A DNA stretch of 12,716 nucleotides from Bacillota bacterium (GTDB lineage Bacteria; Bacillota_I; Bacilli_A; Acholeplasmatales; Acholeplasmataceae), in NCBI GenBank assembly GCA_023458995.1, contig JAEWVV010000160.1:1-12716 (forward strand). Reading direction: 5' to 3'. The notes under the pieces were generated by a model. It had not been told where the DNA came from. It saw nothing but the letters and a program-made list of their open reading frames with translations, and ran no database searches. The translations under genes were made by a program, and so were the position numbers. The stretch's first letter is position 1. Every line of letters starts with the position of its first letter. Shown here piece after piece: positions 7,111-12,716 of the stretch.

Positions 7111-8199
7111 TTATTCACCAGTAATACCGGTGCGTTCAATACCTTCAATAAATTTCTTTTGTGCAAATAAGTAAATAATGAGCAGTGGAAGAATCGATAA
7201 GAAGGTTGCTGCTGTTTTATAGCCTTCATTTAAGAGTGCTTCCGTATTTTGTCCTGGCATTGAATTACTTAACCCAGCAAACTCAGAATCAAATAAACTT
7301 AATCTTGAAATAATGAGTGGATTATTGACACTAAAATAGACTTGAGCTGAGTAAGAATCATTCCAGTTCCATATAAATGAAAACAAGAAAACAACAATGA
7401 CAATGGGGATAACGAGTTTTACATAAATGTTATAGAAGACCTGAAATGAAGTTGCACCATCCATGCGTGCTGCTTCATCTAATGATTTTGGAATCATCTT
7501 GAAGAAGTTATAAAAGATTAATACGAGAATAGCTGAGTTAATGCCTTGACCAAAGACTGCAAAGAAGATTTGTGGGGCTAAGGTATTAAATATGGTTCTA
7601 TTGAACACTTTACCTAAAAAGTTACCTGCAAAGATTGAATCATAAATTGGAACCCATAATTTATCTTGCACAAATGATAAAATGCTCATGCGAGGCATCG
7701 TAACCATGGGAAGTGGAATCACGAATGTGATAATGACCATAAAGAACCAGAACTTTTTAAACTTAAAGTTAAAACGTGCAAACGCAAAACCCGTTAGTGA
7801 TGCGATGATCGTTTGAATAATTGCAAGGAAACCAACATTTCTTAAACTCATATAAAGATTTCCTGGTGCCTTAAATGTTTGGAAAATCCTCTGAAAGAAG
7901 TTTAAGCCTTCAGCTGTCCAAGAGTATGGGAATATTTTTAAGATTGTATTAGCAACTTTAAAGTTATTAAAACTAAATCTGCTTGGGATCCATTCAATTT
8001 CTGGATTTAATAAATCCTCAAAAGACATAAACGACATTGAAATCATTTTAAGTAGTGGATATAAGAAGATATAGCCCATACCAACTAAAAGTGCATAAAT
8101 TACGATTTGTTTGATTAGTCCTTTAGATTCCCCGTGACCAAGAAGGACTTTTTTAATTTTTGTTTTATTGAAGGATGCAAACACATTCATTTTCATCAT
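7111..8199 (-). CDS. Carbohydrate ABC transporter permease, MalG type
   Basis: An inner-membrane permease of 362 residues, one half of a sugar importer of the CUT1 group. It has about six transmembrane segments (roughly 34-54, 121-143, 151-172, 212-235, 262-280, 330-348) and the EAA loop EAARMDGATSFQVFYNIYVKLVIP (core 242-252), which docks the ATPase. Compared with MalG-type proteins of about 280 residues it is long: a basic N-terminal extension of about 30 residues and an extra stretch between segments 1 and 2 (60-115). The end RTGITGE is typical (…GLTAGAVKG in MalG). The start ATG 8199 overlaps the stop of the upstream permease by 4 nt (ATGA) and has a perfect AAGGAGGT at 8208-8215 with an 8-nt spacer. 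It pairs with the product of 8196-9194. The substrate is inferred only from context. Confidence 0.93.
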   Translation of the reverse strand: MMKMNVFASFNKTKIKKVLLGHGESKGLIKQIVIYALLVGMGYIFLYPLLKMISMSFMSFEDLLNPEIEWIPSRFSFNNFKVANTILKIFPYSWTAEGLNFFQRIFQTFKAPGNLYMSLRNVGFLAIIQTIIASLTGFAFARFNFKFKKFWFFMVIITFVIPLPMVTMPRMSILSFVQDKLWVPIYDSIFAGNFLGKVFNRTIFNTLAPQIFFAVFGQGINSAILVLIFYNFFKMIPKSLDEAARMDGATSFQVFYNIYVKLVIPIVIVVFLFSFIWNWNDSYSAQVYFSVNNPLIISRLSLFDSEFAGLSNSMPGQNTEALLNEGYKTAATFLSILPLLIIYLFAQKKFIEGIERTGITGE

Positions 8200-9194
8200 G
8201 AATTTGTACCTCCTTGATTCTTTTTAAATACACGATTGATAAATTCTTTAACTGTTTCATCTTTACGTTGTGATTTTCTCATCTTGATCAGTTTACGTTC
8301 TTGTTTTTCCTTTAATGTTTCAACATATTTTTCATCATTAGGTTCTCTAAAGATGAGTAAAACAATCGCAATCACAATGATGATAATAAGTGAATACATT
8401 ACAACTACACTGGATGCAAACCCTAGACGAACCAATCTGTTCTTTGTGATTTGATCGTTAACAACAAACTGATAGATCGGATTCATTTCAAATAATGCGA
8501 CTTGAATAATGATAAAGATCGATACGATAAGTGCTGTTGATTTTAAGTTAGGCAAACTGATCTTCCATAAGATTTGCCAAGCATTCGCTCCATCGATTTG
8601 AGCAGCTTCATAAAGGTTTGAATTAATTCTTTGTAACCCATTTAAGAATAAGACAACGGGAATTCCGGTAAGCCATAAGATCACCGTGAAGTTTGTAAAT
8701 AAACTCACGATGGTATCACCTAAGAATGGGGATAAGTTATTGACCATACGGAAAATTAAGACTTTTGAGACATCGAGCATTGCCGTTGTATTCGAAGACT
8801 CTAATTGACTCATGACAGGACCTGATAAGATAACAACAGGGAAGAAGTAGATCAGTCTAAATAAGCCTTTAAATTTAATCTTACTGTTTAATAAAATAGC
8901 TAAGATTAAGGAAATAATCAGAATGGATGGAATATAGGTAAGTTCCATCACAAAAAATTGAATAATGAGTGGTGTAAAATCAGTGTTTTGAAAAATAGCT
9001 TCTCTATAGTTATTAAGCCCAATAAATGTCTTTTGTAAGCCATCTATTTTAATCACGGCATCAAAAAACGATATAAAGATTGTATCAAATAAAGGATAGA
9101 GAACTAATAGAATAAACCCAATAAGCCAAGGCGCTAAAAAGGCATAAGCTGCTAGATTTTCATTGACCGGTTTTCTTTTTTTCGACTTTGCCAT
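8196..9194 (-). CDS. Carbohydrate ABC transporter permease, MalF type
   Basis: An inner-membrane permease of 332 residues, partner of the MalG-type protein. Family features are the start AAYAFLAPWLIGFILLVLYP (15-34) as first transmembrane segment, an extracytoplasmic loop with FIGLNNYREA (57-66), segments near 79-102, 112-130, 166-186, 219-237 and 262-282, and the EAA loop YEAAQIDGANAWQILWKISLP (195-215). A highly charged tail of about 48 residues (285-332) follows the last membrane helix; this is unusual for the family and may bind a cytoplasmic partner. The start ATG 9194 has GGAGG about 7 nt upstream, inside the last codons of the DUF5696 gene, whose stop is 3 nt away. It ends in TGA within the overlap with the next gene, showing that UGA is a stop in this organism. 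Confidence 0.93.
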   Translation of the reverse strand: MAKSKKRKPVNENLAAYAFLAPWLIGFILLVLYPLFDTIFISFFDAVIKIDGLQKTFIGLNNYREAIFQNTDFTPLIIQFFVMELTYIPSILIISLILAILLNSKIKFKGLFRLIYFFPVVILSGPVMSQLESSNTTAMLDVSKVLIFRMVNNLSPFLGDTIVSLFTNFTVILWLTGIPVVLFLNGLQRINSNLYEAAQIDGANAWQILWKISLPNLKSTALIVSIFIIIQVALFEMNPIYQFVVNDQITKNRLVRLGFASSVVVMYSLIIIIVIAIVLLIFREPNDEKYVETLKEKQERKLIKMRKSQRKDETVKEFINRVFKKNQGGTNS

Positions 9195-9197
9195 TAG

Positions 9198-11654
9198 TTA
9201 TCCTCCAATCACAACATAATCGAGTGCTGGTATAGTGACTTGATTATATGTAGATGGTTCTTCCGTATAATTAATGAAAATAATTTTACCATTATCGTAC
9301 GTGTTTTTAATCATATTTGGAGAAATTTCTTCTCGGTTGACCCATCCTGCTTCATTTACCTGACTTAAGGCACCATTAATCTTTTGGTACACATCAAGAA
9401 TCATCGATTGATAGATTTGATACTCTGTGGAGAAGAACGCTTGAGAATTTGTTTTTTGGAGTAAATAGGAAGGTTCTTTCGTGAGTAAAAAGGATGGGAA
9501 TGTATGATAGTCAATCATCTTTAAAATATCTCTTTGTTCATAGAACGAGAAGTTGACATACGTTGAATACATTTCAATATAGCCATTTAATACGAGTTGT
9601 AAGAATGGGACAGTGTGAGTTTCCACGATGTATTGTGAGTTAAACATTGGTGTTTGAAGGAAACGATCTGTGTAAGCCCATAGATACTGATTAGGTGTTG
9701 TATTATTGATGATGTAATTATCTGATATCGTTTCTAAAGTATCTTGATATTGACTAATAACTTCAGAGGTAGATACTCTATCTTTTGTATTATCACTATA
9801 AAGATTTTTCGTAAAACCATCAAAGGTCATACTTCTAAAGCCCAGGGATCTAATTGCTTTTTCATTGGACTTAATCCAAGAAATAATCTTGTTTGAACGC
9901 GCATAAAAGAAACTGTTCGTGACACCTGTATTATTTAAGGGGTCGATTTCTACTAAATATTGGCCATTAATATGTTTACTTGCAAGATTTGCAAGACGGT
10001 AATTGATATCACTAATTGAGACGTAGTCTAGTGCAAGTGATATATCTGTACCATTTTCATTTTGACTGGATACGACATTTTTGAATTCTGATTTAGAACC
10101 GATTGCATTCATAAAATCAGGTTGAGCTTTTTCACCTAAGGTGATACCACCACGTTGATACCCTAATAAACCAGAGTTGATTTGATGAATTCCAAGTCCA
10201 CTTAATTCACTTAAGATGTTTGATACATCTTCAATCTTTGTAACAACAACATCCCTCGTCGCGACTAATGAAGGAGATGCATCTGCCATCACGAAATCAA
10301 GTCGAATTGGAATATGTGATAGCGTATTTGTTTGTTTATCTTTTAGAATGTTTTCTTCTATTAAATAAGTTTGATAAGCTTTTGCCATCCCGACATAATC
10401 AGGAGCAAACGAATTGTTATCAGCTAAGAAGTGATAAGTGACTCTAACATCAAAATGATTTCTTTCTTCAAATGCAGTGATGAATGAATCGCCTTGTTTA
10501 TTATAGACTTGAGAATAAGTATCATTATAGATAAATCTAGGGAATGTAATTGTATAGTTTGTTAAGTTATATGAATCTGCGGAATCATTTGGTCTTGAAA
10601 TGATTTCCATATGTTCCATACCTTTGGTTGCGTAAGATAAGAAAGCTGCGTTGTTATCCCTATAAGAAATACCATAGACAGGCATCAAAGGATTTTTGGT
10701 AGGAACATTGGAAGAGACTACATTATAGTTTGTGCCTCTTTCAGCTAAATCTCCACCATAAATCGTTCCGGTGTATCCCGATAGTTGAGATTCATAATCT
10801 TTAAATTCGATTAAAGCTCCAGGTCCATCAGGAACAAAAGCATAACCTTCTTTTCGTTCTTTTAAAGATGGAATATCATATTTATCGGTTTCTGTGTTGT
10901 ATTTCAACATCTTTCCACCGTATGAACCTAAGAATGGCATAATGTTGATATGTTTGATGAAATTTGAATCATTACCTTTTATTTCATGATCTCTGATTTC
11001 AACTTCAAAACCATTTTCCGTAAGATAAAGGTGTAACACTAAATCCACTTTGAATTCTTTATATTTGATTTCAAAGACGTAATGATTTTCTTCACCATTC
11101 ACTAGATAGAGATTATCTGTATTTACAGAATCACTTGTTTCAAGAACAACTTCAGTTCCTGGTTGTTCAAGACTTTCTCTTGTTGAGAAAGCTTTATAAG
11201 AACTTCCAGCTTGAATTGCAGCTCTTGCAGGGTCAGACTCTCTTAAGACATCAATGACGACAAGTGAATTAGCGATACCTTCTCTGGTTGTGTTCATTTG
11301 ATCTTCGATCGGTTTTGCAACATTTAGAATCTCTTCATCGGTTGCTTCTGGATTGTTCTCTAAATAAAGTTCAAGTGTTTTTTCAATGTATTGATCGTAG
11401 TCGTGATCAATACCAGATTTCCAAACGTGGTTGTTACGTTTGTCTTCAACCATTAAAGTTCCATTGTGTTTCTTGTAATAGTACTTAAAGTAAGTATTTT
11501 CTGCAAATAGTGTGTAAGTATCGTTTAACTCTACTTTTGTCTTGGTATAAGGTGCATATCCGCTTGAATCACTATTACCATAAAGAGGAAGTAGAAGTAA
11601 GTTTATAACGATAACAATCAGTACGATAATGAATGCTTTTTTAACGCGCGACAT
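9198..11654 (-). CDS. DUF5696-type membrane-anchored protein
   Basis: An 818-residue protein with an N-terminal membrane anchor (residues 7-24, basic MSRVKK in front), so most of it lies outside the membrane. Residues 45-250 are rich in beta strands (MVEDKRNNHVWKSG, a carbohydrate-module-like start). GYAFVPDGPGALIEF (270-284), PVYGISYRDNNAAFLSY (325-341) and the stretch DYVGMAKAYQTYLIE (419-433) resemble blocks I recall from DUF5696 proteins of Paenibacillus and clostridia, which sit beside sugar ABC permeases and YIP1 proteins. The part 447-690 alternates strands and helices like a TIM barrel, with acidic residues at strand ends (D453, D542, E569/D571, D612, E678), suggesting a glycosidase-like fold; this is inference. 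The start ATG 11654 overlaps the preceding gene by 14 nt and has AAGGGAG 10 nt upstream. No enzymatic role is proven; a substrate-binding or trimming role on the cell surface is likely. Confidence 0.78.
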   Translation of the reverse strand: MSRVKKAFIIVLIVIVINLLLLPLYGNSDSSGYAPYTKTKVELNDTYTLFAENTYFKYYYKKHNGTLMVEDKRNNHVWKSGIDHDYDQYIEKTLELYLENNPEATDEEILNVAKPIEDQMNTTREGIANSLVVIDVLRESDPARAAIQAGSSYKAFSTRESLEQPGTEVVLETSDSVNTDNLYLVNGEENHYVFEIKYKEFKVDLVLHLYLTENGFEVEIRDHEIKGNDSNFIKHINIMPFLGSYGGKMLKYNTETDKYDIPSLKERKEGYAFVPDGPGALIEFKDYESQLSGYTGTIYGGDLAERGTNYNVVSSNVPTKNPLMPVYGISYRDNNAAFLSYATKGMEHMEIISRPNDSADSYNLTNYTITFPRFIYNDTYSQVYNKQGDSFITAFEERNHFDVRVTYHFLADNNSFAPDYVGMAKAYQTYLIEENILKDKQTNTLSHIPIRLDFVMADASPSLVATRDVVVTKIEDVSNILSELSGLGIHQINSGLLGYQRGGITLGEKAQPDFMNAIGSKSEFKNVVSSQNENGTDISLALDYVSISDINYRLANLASKHINGQYLVEIDPLNNTGVTNSFFYARSNKIISWIKSNEKAIRSLGFRSMTFDGFTKNLYSDNTKDRVSTSEVISQYQDTLETISDNYIINNTTPNQYLWAYTDRFLQTPMFNSQYIVETHTVPFLQLVLNGYIEMYSTYVNFSFYEQRDILKMIDYHTFPSFLLTKEPSYLLQKTNSQAFFSTEYQIYQSMILDVYQKINGALSQVNEAGWVNREEISPNMIKNTYDNGKIIFINYTEEPSTYNQVTIPALDYVVIGG

Positions 11655-12716
11655 TACGAATCAACTCCCTTACTATTCCATCGAAGAAGACATAGAGTTG
11701 TCTCCACATGGTAATCATGATAATTAAAACGACAATAATAATTAATGAAAATAATAAACTCATCAGTATACTCTTAAATGCTTTTTTACCGGTATATTGA
11801 TGTGTTTCAACAATACCTAAGAAGATGAGTATAACCGTGTAAAAAATACCTACATACATGAACGCATTGATGAAAAATACTTCGCTTAATGTTAAGAAGT
11901 GTGTTAAGACTGTAACGGATAAAAGCGAGATAAGTAATGGTCCTAAAGCGTAAGTGAACATGATGTAGATCTGTTTGAAATTACCAATGCCATCATGAAG
12001 TGATGTATCTAAGTAGTTTGAGATCATAAAGAGTCCAGTGACTAAGAAGAATCCAAGGATTAATGCTGATAAATCAAGATCTTCAACAAGTACTGTTTGG
12101 AAGATAAATCCTTTTTGTGAACTATAGATGATAAATGCGATAAAGGTTAATACATAGATAATGGTTGCAGATAATACTGTTCCTTGACGTCCTTTCTTTA
12201 GTTCATAGAAACTATCTAAAGGATGACGGATGACTCTTAAGAAGTAGAAGATATCAACAATCATTTTGATTTTAAATACTTGTTTAACAGGTTGCGTGAT
12301 ACTTGAAATTTTTCCGGTTTTTTGATCGATAAATACTAAAGTTCTAGATAGTGCATAAAGTAAGACGATTGCAATAATCACAATACCAAGTGCATTTTGA
12401 ATGGCAATGTTTCTAATTTCCCAGTAAGATTGTGAATATAATGTTCTATTACCCGCAAGTTCAAAATGATGCGTTGCGAGTTCATAGTTTTCAAGTTGTA
12501 AATAGCTTTTTGCGATACTATTATGTGCAAGTGTAGACATTTGGTTTAAGTTTAAAACTTCTTGCCATGCTAAAATAGCTTCTTCATAAGCTCTTTGTTC
12601 ATAAAGATCAATGGCTAGATAAATCTGCTTTGCATAATCGGTAGGTCTAAATGATTGTAAGAATGATTTAGACTCATCTAAAGCAAAGACATAGCCATCT
12701 TCTCTGATAGCGATTG
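11641..12716 (-). CDS. TPR - YIP1-domain membrane protein (partial, N-terminus beyond window)
   Basis: The reading frame is open to the right edge of the window, so this is the C-terminal 357 residues of a larger protein; the ATG at 12540 lies inside a TPR and is not the start. The first residues (IAIREDGYVFALD) look like the last blade of an NHL/PQQ-type beta-propeller. Two TPR-like helical pairs follow (about 12621-12455; YLAIDLYEQRAYEEAILAW, LAHNSIAKSYLQLENYELA). Then come WEIRN, a first transmembrane helix (about 12399-12330), and a five-helix YIP1 domain with the entry HPLDSFYELKKGRQG. The same order is familiar from Firmicutes proteins located beside DUF5696 genes. The propeller and TPR probably face outside and work with the DUF5696 protein in capturing sugar for the permeases. 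The stop overlaps the DUF5696 start by 14 nt. Confidence 0.82.
   Translation of the reverse strand, partial: IAIREDGYVFALDESKSFLQSFRPTDYAKQIYLAIDLYEQRAYEEAILAWQEVLNLNQMSTLAHNSIAKSYLQLENYELATHHFELAGNRTLYSQSYWEIRNIAIQNALGIVIIAIVLLYALSRTLVFIDQKTGKISSITQPVKQVFKIKMIVDIFYFLRVIRHPLDSFYELKKGRQGTVLSATIIYVLTFIAFIIYSSQKGFIFQTVLVEDLDLSALILGFFLVTGLFMISNYLDTSLHDGIGNFKQIYIMFTYALGPLLISLLSVTVLTHFLTLSEVFFINAFMYVGIFYTVILIFLGIVETHQYTGKKAFKSILMSLLFSLIIIVVLIIMITMWRQLYVFFDGIVRELIRNVAR

Noticed and set aside
7099..7115. AATAATT/AATTATT inverted repeat at the end of the MalG-type gene
   Set aside because: A pure A/T stem with a 3-nt loop and no T tract on the minus strand; not convincing as a terminator before the regulator gene.
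1..12716. tRNA, rRNA, CRISPR array, insertion sequence or prophage genes
   Set aside because: No tRNA-like cloverleaf ends, regularly spaced direct repeats, transposase motifs or integrase genes were seen on reading both strands.

Overview
The window looks like a chromosomal segment of a low-GC Firmicutes/Tenericutes bacterium, possibly an Acholeplasma- or Izemoplasma-like organism. This rests on strongly AT-rich DNA, AAGGAGGT-type ribosome binding sites, Trp encoded by TGG, and UGA used as a real stop (the first permease gene ends in TGA inside a 4-nt overlap with the next gene). That argues against a Mycoplasma/Spiroplasma code. The lineage is an inference; no rRNA or tRNA gene is present to settle it.

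Left part (1-2250): a complete RluF-type 23S rRNA pseudouridine synthase gene on the + strand, then a decayed stretch. This holds a minus-strand coiled-coil/membrane protein gene broken by two small indels (1016-1613), with its own hairpin terminator, and a + strand membrane-protein fragment with no convincing start (1751-2086).

Middle (2250-4570): two + strand catabolic genes. The first is an alpha/beta-hydrolase esterase and the second a GH30 glycoside hydrolase. The GH30 gene has its own promoter, with a 14-bp perfect palindrome of LacI/CcpA operator type just downstream of the -10. A pair of hairpins at 4480-4562 separates it from the convergent operon on the right.

Right part (4574-12716): one tightly packed minus-strand gene string, read from right to left: a partial propeller(?)-TPR-YIP1 membrane protein, a DUF5696-type membrane-anchored protein, a MalF-type permease, a MalG-type permease, a LacI-family regulator, and an unusual fusion of a HAD phosphatase with a calcineurin-like metallophosphoesterase. 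The first four genes overlap or are separated by 3 nt at most. The regulator has its own ribosome binding site and possibly its own promoter inside a 21-bp near-perfect inverted repeat. Its 3' end overlaps the fusion gene by 8 nt.

Working model (inference): a carbohydrate uptake and degradation locus. A surface complex of DUF5696 and TPR-YIP1 proteins serves an ABC importer. The imported glycoside or oligosaccharide is cut in the cytoplasm by GH30, with the esterase removing acyl groups and the HAD-phosphoesterase removing phosphate. LacI senses the sugar and represses GH30 through the palindrome. The solute-binding protein and the ATPase are not in the window. The most novel elements are the DUF5696/YIP1 accessory pair and the two-phosphatase fusion.
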